This document shows, piece by piece, positions 16,459 to 25,168 of a stretch of DNA of 52,184 nucleotides. Below the pieces are notes generated by a model, which saw only the letters and a program-made list of their open reading frames with translations, did not search any database and was not told where the DNA came from. This DNA is from Candidatus Kerfeldbacteria bacterium (GTDB lineage: Bacteria; Patescibacteriota; Patescibacteriia; UBA9570), in the NCBI GenBank assembly GCA_016182495.1, contig JACPGK010000024.1, positions 1-52,184 of the forward strand. Reading direction: 5' to 3'. The position numbers and the translations under genes are program-made. Position 1 is the first letter of the stretch. Each line of letters begins with the position of its first letter.

Positions 16459-17502
16459 TTAATCCGGCCGATCAAGATCGGCGTGATACTTTTGTTCGTA
16501 CATTTGCCACATGCTCAACAAAAAAGCAGTTAATACTGGACCAATCACAATGCCAGAAAAACCGAAGGCTAGTAACCCACCCAAGGTGGCGAAAAAAATA
16601 AACAAGGGATGCATTTGGGTATCTTTGCCCACTAACGGCCCACGTAAAAAATTATCAATCACCCCAGCCATCACCATGGCCACTAGTATTACCACCGCTG
16701 GCCACACTTGGCCGGTGAGCAGCATAATAATTGCTGCTGGTATCAATACCAAGCTGGCACCAATCCCTGGAATAATTGATAGCACTACCATAATCAAACC
16801 CCAAAAGGCCGCCGCTGGCACACCCGTAATCACAAAGGCCAGGCCACCAATACTACCTTGCACTGCTCCAATCAATAACGTACCTTTGAGTGTGGCTCGG
16901 GTAGTTGAAACAAATCGGTTGTATAATTGTTCTTCATAGCGATCACCTAACGGAAGCAGGTGCATTAATCGTTTTAAAATATGGCCACCATCGCGCAAGA
17001 AATAGTACAGAGTATACAACATGATAAAAAATTGAATAATACCACGCACGGTATTTTGACCACCGCTGGCCACTAGCTGGTACACAAATTGTGATAAACT
17101 CGATCCAATGGCCGACAGCCGTTCGGATAAATCAATGGTACTGGTCCAACGTTGCAGCGGTCCCCATTGTACAATCTGTTGTAACGTACTACTGAAAGTA
17201 TCAACCGAGGCTTGATTACCAAAATTATGGTATAAGCTAATGGCTTGCTGAATAATCAGCGATACAATTCCAGCCACCGGCAATAATACAATCACAATAA
17301 TCAACCCCAAAGTTAGGCCAGCCGACGCATTCGGGCGCTGGGTAGCACGCAGCAGGCGTAGGTACACTGGATAAAATAAAGTAGCTAGTACCGCCGCCCA
17401 AAAAATTGCATACACATATGGCCGCAGCATCCATCCAAACACAGCGGTAATGCCGAGCAGCGCTCCAATGAAAGTATAGGATTGTATTTTTTTGTAATCC
17501 AT
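16459..17502 (-). CDS. AI-2E family transporter-like membrane protein
   Basis: The roughly 347-aa protein has about seven or eight hydrophobic segments and the family features: an N-terminal hydrophobic pair, a long periplasmic or amphipathic region (about 75-150), and the C-terminal IPGIGASLVLIPAAIIMLL and GPVLTAFLLSMW segments. The family includes autoinducer-2 exporters and Na+/H+ antiporters, so substrate is open. The ATG at 17500-17502 overlaps the asparaginase stop (TGATG); a GTG one codon upstream is an alternative. The two genes are one transcription unit. Confidence 0.8.
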   Translation of the reverse strand: MDYKKIQSYTFIGALLGITAVFGWMLRPYVYAIFWAAVLATLFYPVYLRLLRATQRPNASAGLTLGLIIVIVLLPVAGIVSLIIQQAISLYHNFGNQASVDTFSSTLQQIVQWGPLQRWTSTIDLSERLSAIGSSLSQFVYQLVASGGQNTVRGIIQFFIMLYTLYYFLRDGGHILKRLMHLLPLGDRYEEQLYNRFVSTTRATLKGTLLIGAVQGSIGGLAFVITGVPAAAFWGLIMVVLSIIPGIGASLVLIPAAIIMLLTGQVWPAVVILVAMVMAGVIDNFLRGPLVGKDTQMHPLFIFFATLGGLLAFGFSGIVIGPVLTAFLLSMWQMYEQKYHADLDRPD

Positions 17503-18503
17503 CACGTTGACAAAATTGTTAATTCGCCAGCAATGTTCGTATCGTATAATTGGCGGATAGTTGTGGTATCTTCAGCTTGACCCAACACCCACATCAGTTT
17601 AATCAAGGCAGCCTCACTGGTCATATCATAAGCCGATAACGCTCCATGCGTTTTGGCAAAATGTCCACCGGCGTAACGTTCATATTCAACCCCACCATAC
17701 ACGCACTGTGTGCCAATTACCACTACCATATCCTGTCGCATGATATTTTCAATAGCTTCTTGGATACCTTCATTGCCTAATGGAATATTGCCAGAACCAT
17801 AGCCTTCGAATAACACTCCTTTGGTACGGGCTGGTAACATGCCAAGAATATGTTCGGTCGTAATACCAGGGAAAATTTTTATGGCTACTACATCGGTACT
17901 CAATTTGGTTTGTAATTGCACAGCACCATCACGACGAGTGCAACAGTGATCGGCAAAACGAAGAGTAATGCCAATGTCGGCCAGCGCTGGAATATTCGGA
18001 CTAGCAAACGGATGCAAACTAAATTCATGAATTTTTTTAGTACGATTACCACGTAGTACGGTATTGCCAAACATAATCCCAACCTCTGCTATAGTACTGG
18101 TGGCACAACGGACAGCATTGATAATATTATTTGGCGCATCCGAAGCTACCGCTGCAATTGGTAGCTGTGAGCCAGTCAAAATAACCGGCTTACCCAACTG
18201 GCCCAGCATAAATGATAAGGCGGTGGCTGTGTAGGCCATGGTATCTGTGCCATGCAGAATCACAAAGCCATCATACTGATCGTAGTGTTGTTGAATAGTT
18301 TCGGCAATAATCACCCAGTGGCGTGGATTAATATCAGTACTATCCAGTAAAAACAGTTCAATACAATCAATCGCAGCCAATTCTTTCAACACGGGTATAC
18401 GGTGCAGCAATTGTTCAGCCGATAAGGTTGGTTGCAATATGCCAGTGTTATTTTTTTCCATGGCAATGGTGCCACCGGTATGAATCAGGCAAACGCGTTG
18501 CAT
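17502..18503 (-). CDS. L-asparaginase (type I-like)
   Basis: The 333-aa protein has the two catalytic threonine motifs of asparaginases: TGGTIAME near residues 9-16 and HGTDTMAYTA near 84-93. The VILTGSQLP segment lies near 106-114. No signal peptide is seen, so the enzyme is cytoplasmic and would hydrolyse asparagine to aspartate and ammonia. Aspartate feeds purine synthesis (PurA and PurC), though this link is only metabolic. Its -10 box TATACT ends 6 bases before the ATG, giving a leaderless mRNA divergent from the subtilase gene. Confidence 0.88.
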   Translation of the reverse strand: MQRVCLIHTGGTIAMEKNNTGILQPTLSAEQLLHRIPVLKELAAIDCIELFLLDSTDINPRHWVIIAETIQQHYDQYDGFVILHGTDTMAYTATALSFMLGQLGKPVILTGSQLPIAAVASDAPNNIINAVRCATSTIAEVGIMFGNTVLRGNRTKKIHEFSLHPFASPNIPALADIGITLRFADHCCTRRDGAVQLQTKLSTDVVAIKIFPGITTEHILGMLPARTKGVLFEGYGSGNIPLGNEGIQEAIENIMRQDMVVVIGTQCVYGGVEYERYAGGHFAKTHGALSAYDMTSEAALIKLMWVLGQAEDTTTIRQLYDTNIAGELTILST

Positions 18504-18509
18504 ATCAGC

Positions 18510-18537
18510 AGTATATCACAGTTTGTTTTTCCACCAA
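18510..18537 (-). promoter_or_regulatory. Promoter of the asparaginase operon
   Basis: On the minus strand TTGGTG (18532-18537) and TATACT (18510-18515) are 16 bases apart. The -10 has a TG extension and ends 6 bases before the ATG at 18503. It overlaps the upstream region of the divergent subtilase gene. Confidence 0.65.
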
Positions 18538-18547
18538 GATCATGGTT

Positions 18548-18553
18548 TAATAT
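18548..18553 (+). promoter_or_regulatory. -10 box of the subtilase gene
   Basis: TAATAT ends 5 bases before the ATG at 18559 and 8 bases before a second ATG at 18562. Either start would be leaderless or nearly so. By analogy with the other promoters the second ATG fits slightly better. Confidence 0.45.
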
Positions 18554-18558
18554 AGCTC

Positions 18559-20364
18559 ATGATGAACCTTAGAACATGGACCGGGCTAGTGATAGCCATA
18601 CTACTACCTATGGTAACCCAAGCTTACGCTGGGGAAGTAATCGTCATGTGGAATACCCCTACTAAATCAGTGGAGGCTTATCACACTACTAATGTTGATC
18701 AAGCTATCGCCGAATTATCCAGTCGTCCAGAAATAACTTTTATTGAACCTAATGTCGAACGCCATATTGCGGTAACACCCGATGATACCCATTACGATTT
18801 ACAGTATTACTTGGATCAAAGTAACGATGCCGATATCGATGCCCCTGAAGCTTGGGAGCTCACTACTGGCAGCGCTACTATTGTAGTAGCAGTGGTTGAT
18901 ACGGGAGTGTATTTAGATCATCCCGATTTAGCCAGCAATATTTGGACCAATCCCGATGAAATTGCCGGCAATGGTTTGGATGATGATGCCAACGGGTATG
19001 TGGATGATGTCAATGGTTGGGATTTTGTTGGAAATGATAACAATCCAAATCCAACTCCAACCAGCGATAGTTATTCCGTCACTGTGGTTGATCATGGTAC
19101 CCATGTGGCCGGCATTATCGGCGCTGTTGGCAATAACAGCGCTGGGGTAAGTGGAGTAAATTGGAACGTACAACTTATGCCATTACGGATTTTTACTGAT
19201 CAAGGCACCAGCAGCATCGATTACATTTATGATGCCGTTCAATATGCCATGGCCGAAGGGGCCGCAGTGTTTAATATGAGTTACGGTGGTGATAGTTATA
19301 GTGATATCGAAAATGATGCCATGCAGCAATTACTCACAGCTGGCATTGTGCCAATAGCGGCAGCTGGTAATAAAGCCGTCGATTTAAATGCTACTCCATG
19401 GTATCCGGTGTGTTATAGCAGTGTGTTTGGCGTAGCAGCCAGTGATGATATTGATGCCGCGGCTGATTTTACCAATTATGGCAGTAATTGCATTGACGTA
19501 ACTGCTCCCGGTGTAGGTATTTTAAGTACTCTCTATTATGATGGCCTTGATTTTATTGATTATTATGATTATTTAAGTGGTACTTCTATGGCTACGCCGA
19601 TTGTCAGTGGGGCAGCGGCTTTGCTACTAGCCTATAATTCTGACTTAGCCGTCAGTACGGTTGAACAATTACTCACCACTACCGCTGATGATTTAAATGA
19701 TCCTAGTTTGGGTAGTGGCCGAATATCAGTCGCTCAAGCCTTGGCCGGTATTAGTAATTTAGGCGACCCCACCGCACCAGTGATTACGGCGTACAGTGAC
19801 AGTAATCAAACCGCCACCATTGTCGAGGCTGCCCGCACTAATACTACCGGCCCTTATTTTGCTTGGGCTGAACCAATTAGTGCTTACCCTATTACTGGCT
19901 ACTATGTGGCGTGGGATACAACCGCCCAAGATCCAACCAGTGTTGGCATAATGCAAACCGTCACTACCTTTGCTCCGCCCAGTGTTACCGGAAATGAGCA
20001 ACGCTACTACTTACAAGTGCAAGCTATTGATAGTCAAGGTACTCTATCGCCCGTGGCTAGTTTTACTTACCTGGTTGATACCCAAATTCAACGGCCAAAT
20101 AGTGTGCGTGTCACAAATAAAAAGTCTGGTCGGGTAGTACGGTGGAGTCAACCTAGCGGCGAACATGCCGTGGGCTACTTTTTATATCGATCCCGTAAAG
20201 CTAGTGCTAAATTTTCTAAAGTGACTACTCGCTTACTGCTCGATCGATCCTACACCGATACCAAGGCCAAACGTAGCCGAGCCTATTATTATAAAGTTCG
20301 ATCAGTTGATAATTTGAATAACGTCAGTACGCTGTCAACGGCTAAACGTTCAAAAGGAAAGTAA
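18559..20364 (+). CDS. Secreted subtilisin-like serine protease
   Basis: The 601-aa protein has an N-terminal signal peptide ending near AYA-G (residue 24/25), a short inhibitor-like propeptide (about 25-75), and an S8 domain. The catalytic residues are D114 in VVDTGV, H182 in HGTHVAG, N271 in AAGN and S343 in GTSMATP. Acidic DxDxD-like repeats at 139-152 (GLDDDANGYVDD) suggest calcium binding. The C-terminal 200 residues resemble two fibronectin type III-like domains (GYYVAWDT and GYFLYRSR strands) and end in a basic tail. It probably acts outside the cell on proteins. The MurE-like gene follows 4 bases later. Confidence 0.9.
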   Translation: MMNLRTWTGLVIAILLPMVTQAYAGEVIVMWNTPTKSVEAYHTTNVDQAIAELSSRPEITFIEPNVERHIAVTPDDTHYDLQYYLDQSNDADIDAPEAWELTTGSATIVVAVVDTGVYLDHPDLASNIWTNPDEIAGNGLDDDANGYVDDVNGWDFVGNDNNPNPTPTSDSYSVTVVDHGTHVAGIIGAVGNNSAGVSGVNWNVQLMPLRIFTDQGTSSIDYIYDAVQYAMAEGAAVFNMSYGGDSYSDIENDAMQQLLTAGIVPIAAAGNKAVDLNATPWYPVCYSSVFGVAASDDIDAAADFTNYGSNCIDVTAPGVGILSTLYYDGLDFIDYYDYLSGTSMATPIVSGAAALLLAYNSDLAVSTVEQLLTTTADDLNDPSLGSGRISVAQALAGISNLGDPTAPVITAYSDSNQTATIVEAARTNTTGPYFAWAEPISAYPITGYYVAWDTTAQDPTSVGIMQTVTTFAPPSVTGNEQRYYLQVQAIDSQGTLSPVASFTYLVDTQIQRPNSVRVTNKKSGRVVRWSQPSGEHAVGYFLYRSRKASAKFSKVTTRLLLDRSYTDTKAKRSRAYYYKVRSVDNLNNVSTLSTAKRSKGK

Positions 20365-20368
20365 TCAG

Positions 20369-21718
20369 ATGAAACGCTTGTTGAAACGTTTCATCCCCGA
20401 GGCGTTGCTGTTACAGTATCATCGGTGGTTGGCGCAGTATGGTGCTTGGCGCTACCAGTATCCAGCGCGTCAATTAATTGTCATTGGTGTCACCGGTACC
20501 AAAGGTAAATCTACTACTAGTAATTTAATTTGGCATTTACTGACCGCTGCTGGGTATACTGTAGGGTTAGCCACCACCGTGAATTATCGCATTGGTACCA
20601 CGGCCTGGTTGAATGATACTAAAATGACCATGCGTGGCCGCACGCAACTGCAACAGTTACTGCGTAAGATGGTTCAGGCTGGCTGCCAATACGCTGTGAT
20701 CGAAACTTCATCAGAGGGCATTAAGCAATCTCGGCACATCGGCATTGCTTACGATGTAATGGTGTTTACTAATTTGTCGCCCGAACATCTGGATGCGCAT
20801 GGCGGGTTCGAAAATTATAAAGCTATTAAGTTACGTTGGTTTGATTACGTCAGTCGCCAACCAACTAAACTGTTACATGGTCAGCCAGTGCATAAAGTGG
20901 CAGTGATGAATGGCGATGATCCAGCCGCGCCTTATTTTTATCAAGCCGCTCGGGTAGAAACAAAAGTGGTTTGGTCACAACACCCCGAACAGTGTACCGT
21001 ACCTGTTAACCTGACTGTTCAATCCGCTACCGAAACTAACCAAGGGGTTACCTGCACCATCGGCCAGCAGCAATTTTCTAGCCCATTATTGGGTATATGG
21101 AATATCGAGAATATTGTGTCAGCGGTAGCAGTGGCCGCTAGCCAAGCGGTACCGTACTCGGTATTAGCCGAAGCTTTGCCTACGTTTTTCGGCGTGCCAG
21201 GAAGAATGGAGATCATTGATGAAGGCCAACCGTTTACGGTAGTGGTTGACTATGCCTACGAACCAAAAAGTTTAGGGTTGCTGTATGGATTTTGGCGCAA
21301 ACAAGTTGGATCACAGCATAAATTAATCACCTTAATTAGTTCAACCGGTGGTGGTCGCGATGTTTGGCGCCGGCCAGTGAATGGCCAGGTGGCGGCTGAA
21401 CTGTGCGATTATGTGATTGTGACCAACGAAGATCCTTACGATGAGAATCCGATAACCATCATGACCGCCGTGTTGGCTGGCGCCAAAGCCGCTGGAAAAG
21501 TAGACCATACCAATGTGTGGCTGCAACCCGATCGCCAAGCTGCTATTCAGCAGGCTTGCCAATTAGCGCAACCAGGCGATGTGGTATTACTGACAGCGAA
21601 AGGAGCAGAACAAAAAATGTGTTTAGCCAATGGAAAAAAAATAGCTTGGGACGATCGAGCCGTAGCCCGTCAGGTTTTACAGGCTTTGCTCACATTGGCT
21701 GTGCATAGTACTGTGTAG
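20369..21718 (+). CDS. MurE-like Mur ligase family protein
   Basis: The 449-aa protein is an ATP-dependent amide ligase. The P-loop VTGTKGKST is at residues 41-49, ETSSEG at 112-117, and the TNLSPEHLDAHGGFENYKAIK block matches the MurE central domain. It lacks most of the N-terminal UDP-binding domain, and the MurE substrate-selecting motif is replaced by NEDPYDENP. It therefore probably adds an amino acid to a UDP-MurNAc-peptide or a related substrate, but specificity is unclear. It follows the subtilase closely and precedes the rpoB promoter. Confidence 0.8.
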   Translation: MKRLLKRFIPEALLLQYHRWLAQYGAWRYQYPARQLIVIGVTGTKGKSTTSNLIWHLLTAAGYTVGLATTVNYRIGTTAWLNDTKMTMRGRTQLQQLLRKMVQAGCQYAVIETSSEGIKQSRHIGIAYDVMVFTNLSPEHLDAHGGFENYKAIKLRWFDYVSRQPTKLLHGQPVHKVAVMNGDDPAAPYFYQAARVETKVVWSQHPEQCTVPVNLTVQSATETNQGVTCTIGQQQFSSPLLGIWNIENIVSAVAVAASQAVPYSVLAEALPTFFGVPGRMEIIDEGQPFTVVVDYAYEPKSLGLLYGFWRKQVGSQHKLITLISSTGGGRDVWRRPVNGQVAAELCDYVIVTNEDPYDENPITIMTAVLAGAKAAGKVDHTNVWLQPDRQAAIQQACQLAQPGDVVLLTAKGAEQKMCLANGKKIAWDDRAVARQVLQALLTLAVHSTV

Positions 21719-21722
21719 TAGT

Positions 21723-21787
21723 TGTGGATAACTCTATTGACAACTTTTTCAACTGGTATTGACAACTTTTTGCCATTTCGTTAGAGT
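21723..21787 (+). promoter_or_regulatory. rpoBC promoter region with DnaA box and tandem TTGACA repeats
   Basis: A perfect DnaA box (TGTGGATAA, inverse of TTATCCACA) lies at 21723-21731. Two copies of TATTGACAACTTTTT (21735-21749 and 21757-21771) follow, offset by 22 bases, about two helical turns. The second TTGACA (21759-21764) is 17 bases from TAGAGT (21782-21787), forming a plausible promoter. The first TTGACA has no well-spaced -10 box. Confidence 0.6.
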
Positions 21788-21793
21788 AACCCC

Positions 21794-21901
21794 TGGTTTT
21801 AATACGTCCCATAAAACAATTCTAGCTATTATCACCGTAGCTAATTAGTAATCTCCCAGCTTACCAGCCCTGTTGTAAAACAGTGGTTGGACTTCTTTTT
21901 T
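21794..21901 (+). other. Long 5' leader of rpoB
   Basis: If transcription starts near 21794, the leader is about 108 bases, unlike the leaderless genes elsewhere. It contains TAGCTA arms at 21823-21828 and 21838-21843, and a CTGTT-GTAA-AACAG hairpin (21870-21883) about 20 bases before the ATG. No Shine-Dalgarno sequence is evident. Together with 21719-21793 this is the largest gene-free stretch in the window. Confidence 0.4.
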
Positions 21902-24900
21902 ATGCGCACAAAAGTATCTACCCAGTCATCCGATATTCGTTCTGACCGCGTCACTTTTACTAGTCCGAACGATGCTACCACTTTACCAAATTTGATCGAG
22001 GTGCAACGTACTTCGTATCAGTGGTTTTTAGAAGAAGGCTTGAAAGAATTGCTCGAAGAAATTTCCCCGGTGGAAGATTTTACCGGGCGTGATTTAGAGT
22101 TACATTTAGCTGATTACTATTTAGATGAACCGCGCTTTGATGAAAAAACCGCTAAGAATAAAAACGTCACCTACGAGGCAGCTTTACGAGTGAATGCTCG
22201 TTTAAAAAATAAGCGTACCAATGAAATTAAAGAGCAAGAAGTCTACCTCGGTGATTTGCCTTTAATGACGGAACGCGGCACGTTTATTATTAACGGCATC
22301 GAACGCGTTGTCGTATCACAACTGATACGTTCAGCGGGAGTGTTTTTTACTTCCGAAAATTTTAAGGGGCATAATTATTACGGTGCTAAAATTATTCCCA
22401 ACCGGGGTGCCTGGTTAGAATTTGAAACTGATGCTAATAATGTCATTTATGTAAAAATTGATCGTAAGCGTAAAGCGCCCATTACCTCATTATTGCGAGC
22501 TTTTGGGTATTCATCTGATGTCGATTTAGTAGCGTTATTCCAAGGAGTTGATATTGATGCTGAAAATAAATACATCGAAGCTACCTTAGCCAAAGATGTC
22601 GCTAAATCCGAAGGGGAAGGCTTAAAAGAGGTGTACAAACGTATTCGGCCTGGTGATTTAGCTACGGTAGATAATGCTCGGGGCCTAATTCATTCGATGT
22701 TTTTCAATTACAATCGATATGATTTTGGTCGAGTGGGCCGATACAAAATTAACAAACGGTTTGGCTTTGATGCTCCCATTACTACTCAAACTCGAGTATT
22801 AATGCGTGAAGATGTGGTAGCAGTGGTGAGTGAGATTATTCGTTTAAACAATACGCAAGAAGAGGCCGATGACATTGATCATTTAGGCAATCGTCGAGTG
22901 CGCGCAGTAGGTGAATTGGTGCAAAATAAATTTCGTGTTGGATTAGCTCGCATGGAACGTATTATTAAAGATCGTATGAGTACCAAAGATGTACTTACCT
23001 TAACTCCGGGTCAATTGATTAATGCTCGACCGGTTATTGGATCCATTCGAGAATTTTTTATGAGTTCACAGTTATCACAATTTATGGATCAAACTAATCC
23101 GTTAGCTGAACTAGAACACAAACGGCGCTTATCAGCCATGGGTCCTGGTGGCTTGTCGCGCGAACGGGCTGGGTTTGAAGTACGTGATGTGCATCGTACT
23201 CACTATGGTCGGATTTGTCCGATTGCTACACCAGAAGGGCCTAATATTGGATTAGTAGGCCATTTAGCTAGCTATGCCCGCATTAACAATTTTGGTTTTA
23301 TCGAAACGCCCTATCGCAAAGTTGAAAAAGATCCGACTAATCGACGGGCCCGTGTAACGGATGAGATTATCTACGTTGATGCTTTTCTCGAAGAACGGTC
23401 AGTGACTACAGCAGCCACAACTTTAGTAGACGAAGATGGTTATTTCAAGAAAGAAAAGGCCGAAGTACGTAAATATGGCAAACCCGATTTAGATTACGTT
23501 TGGAATATTGATTACATGGATGTGTCACCGAAACAGATTATTTCTGTAGCTACGGCATTGATTCCATTTGTTGAACATAACGATGCCGTGCGGGCTTTAA
23601 TGGGTACCAACATGCAACGTCAGGCGGTATCATGTGTCCGACCAGACGCACCAATTATTGGTACCGGCATGGAATTTCGCGCCGCGGTTGATTCTGGTCA
23701 AACTATTTTAGCGAAAGCAGCTGGCGAAGTAACGGTAGTGCAAGCCAATCACATTGAGATTAATGGTAAAGCTGGTATCGAGTCTTACGAGTTAAACAAC
23801 TTTGTACGATCGAATGCCTCTACCTGTATTAATCAAAAGCCGATGGTAGAACCAGGCATGAAAGTAAAACCCGGCGACGTGTTAGCGGATGGTGCTTCTA
23901 CCCAGCACGGCGAGCTAGCTCTTGGTCAAAATGTTCTGGTAGCCTATATGCCGTGGGAAGGCGGTAATTATGAAGACGCTATTTTAATCTCCGAGCGCCT
24001 AGTACAAAGTGATAAGTATACTTCAATCCATATCGAAGAGTACACCGTAGATGTGCGTGACACTAAATTAGGTGCCGAAGTTATTACGCGAGATATTCCC
24101 AATGTGTCTGAAGAAAAATTAAAAGATTTAGATGAAACTGGCATTGTTCGAATTGGTGCCCAAGTGAAATCTGGTGATATTTTGGTTGGTAAAATTACGC
24201 CTAAGGGCGAAACGGAATTATCAGCCGAAGAAAAATTATTGCGTGCTATTTTTGGTGAAAAGGCCAAAGATGTCAAAGATTCTTCCTTGTATCTGGAACA
24301 CGGCGAACACGGTAAGGTGGTAGATATCAAAATTTTTTCTAAAGAAAATGGTGATAAATTACCGTCTGGTGTTATTAAAACTATTCAAATTGCCGTGGCC
24401 CAACTTCGTAAAATTCAAGTCGGTGATAAAATGGCCGGTCGGCACGGGAATAAAGGAGTTATTTCGCGGGTAGTACCAATTGAAGATATGCCGTATATGG
24501 CTGATGGTCGGCCAGTTGATTTGTTGCTCAATCCATTAGGGATAGTATCACGTATGAATTTGGGCCAAGTATTGGAAACACATTTAGGCCTAGCCGCCTG
24601 GGCCTTGGGGTATAAAGTAGCCGCCTTGCCGTTTCATGGTGTTGGCGAAATTGAAATTAAAGAAGAATTGAAAAAAGCCAATTATCCAGAAGATGGTAAA
24701 ATTTATTTGTTCGATGGCCGTACCGGTGATCGTTTTGCTCACAAAGTAACTTGTGGGATTGCTTACATGTTAAAGCTGAACCACATGGTCGATGATAAAA
24801 TTCACCAGCGGTCCATTGGGCCATATTCGCTGGTGACGCAACAACCACTCGGTGGTAAAGCCCAGTTTGGTGGCCAACGCTTTGGAGAAATGGAAGTATG

Positions 24901-25147
24901 GGCCCTGGAAGCCTATGGTGCAGCCCATATGTTGCAAGAAATTTTAACGATTAAATCGGATGATGTGCCAGGTCGGTCGAAAGCCTACGAGGCAGTAATT
25001 AAGGGTGAAAAAATTCGTAAAGTCAACGTTCCAGAATCATTCAACGTGTTAGTGCGTGAGCTCAAGGGGTTAGGGTTATCGGTCGAACTCTACAAAGATG
25101 GCAAACCTCTAGGCAGTGAAGTTGATACTGAAGCCAACACTAAATAA
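21902..25147 (+). CDS. rpoB: RNA polymerase beta subunit
   Basis: The 1081-aa protein is a compact bacterial beta subunit. The rifampicin region ([14 protein letters not shown], then [12 protein letters not shown]) keeps the residues that are found in sensitive enzymes. [29 protein letters not shown] and PFHGVGEIE follow, with the C-terminal [24 protein letters not shown] block. I start at ATG 21902; the TTG at 21887 would add five residues (MDFFF) and lies beside the leader hairpin. The usual upstream L10/L12 ribosomal genes are absent; a MurE-like gene sits there instead. Confidence 0.96.
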   Translation: MRTKVSTQSSDIRSDRVTFTSPNDATTLPNLIEVQRTSYQWFLEEGLKELLEEISPVEDFTGRDLELHLADYYLDEPRFDEKTAKNKNVTYEAALRVNARLKNKRTNEIKEQEVYLGDLPLMTERGTFIINGIERVVVSQLIRSAGVFFTSENFKGHNYYGAKIIPNRGAWLEFETDANNVIYVKIDRKRKAPITSLLRAFGYSSDVDLVALFQGVDIDAENKYIEATLAKDVAKSEGEGLKEVYKRIRPGDLATVDNARGLIHSMFFNYNRYDFGRVGRYKINKRFGFDAPITTQTRVLMREDVVAVVSEIIRLNNTQEEADDIDHLGNRRVRAVGELVQNKFRVGLARMERIIKDRMSTKDVLTLTPGQLINARPVIGSIREFFMSSQLSQFMDQTNPLAELEHKRRLSAMGPGGLSRERAGFEVRDVHRTHYGRICPIATPEGPNIGLVGHLASYARINNFGFIETPYRKVEKDPTNRRARVTDEIIYVDAFLEERSVTTAATTLVDEDGYFKKEKAEVRKYGKPDLDYVWNIDYMDVSPKQIISVATALIPFVEHNDAVRALMGTNMQRQAVSCVRPDAPIIGTGMEFRAAVDSGQTILAKAAGEVTVVQANHIEINGKAGIESYELNNFVRSNASTCINQKPMVEPGMKVKPGDVLADGASTQHGELALGQNVLVAYMPWEGGNYEDAILISERLVQSDKYTSIHIEEYTVDVRDTKLGAEVITRDIPNVSEEKLKDLDETGIVRIGAQVKSGDILVGKITPKGETELSAEEKLLRAIFGEKAKDVKDSSLYLEHGEHGKVVDIKIFSKENGDKLPSGVIKTIQIAVAQLRKIQVGDKMAGRHGNKGVISRVVPIEDMPYMADGRPVDLLLNPLGIVSRMNLGQVLETHLGLAAWALGYKVAALPFHGVGEIEIKEELKKANYPEDGKIYLFDGRTGDRFAHKVTCGIAYMLKLNHMVDDKIHQRSIGPYSLVTQQPLGGKAQFGGQRFGEMEVWALEAYGAAHMLQEILTIKSDDVPGRSKAYEAVIKGEKIRKVNVPESFNVLVRELKGLGLSVELYKDGKPLGSEVDTEANTK

Positions 25148-25168
25148 CTATCAAATCACCTGAACTAT

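Noticed and set aside
16511-16939. 142-codon plus-strand open frame opposite the AI-2E-type transporter
   Set aside because: Its sequence is the low-complexity complement expected of membrane-segment codons, and it has no start signals.
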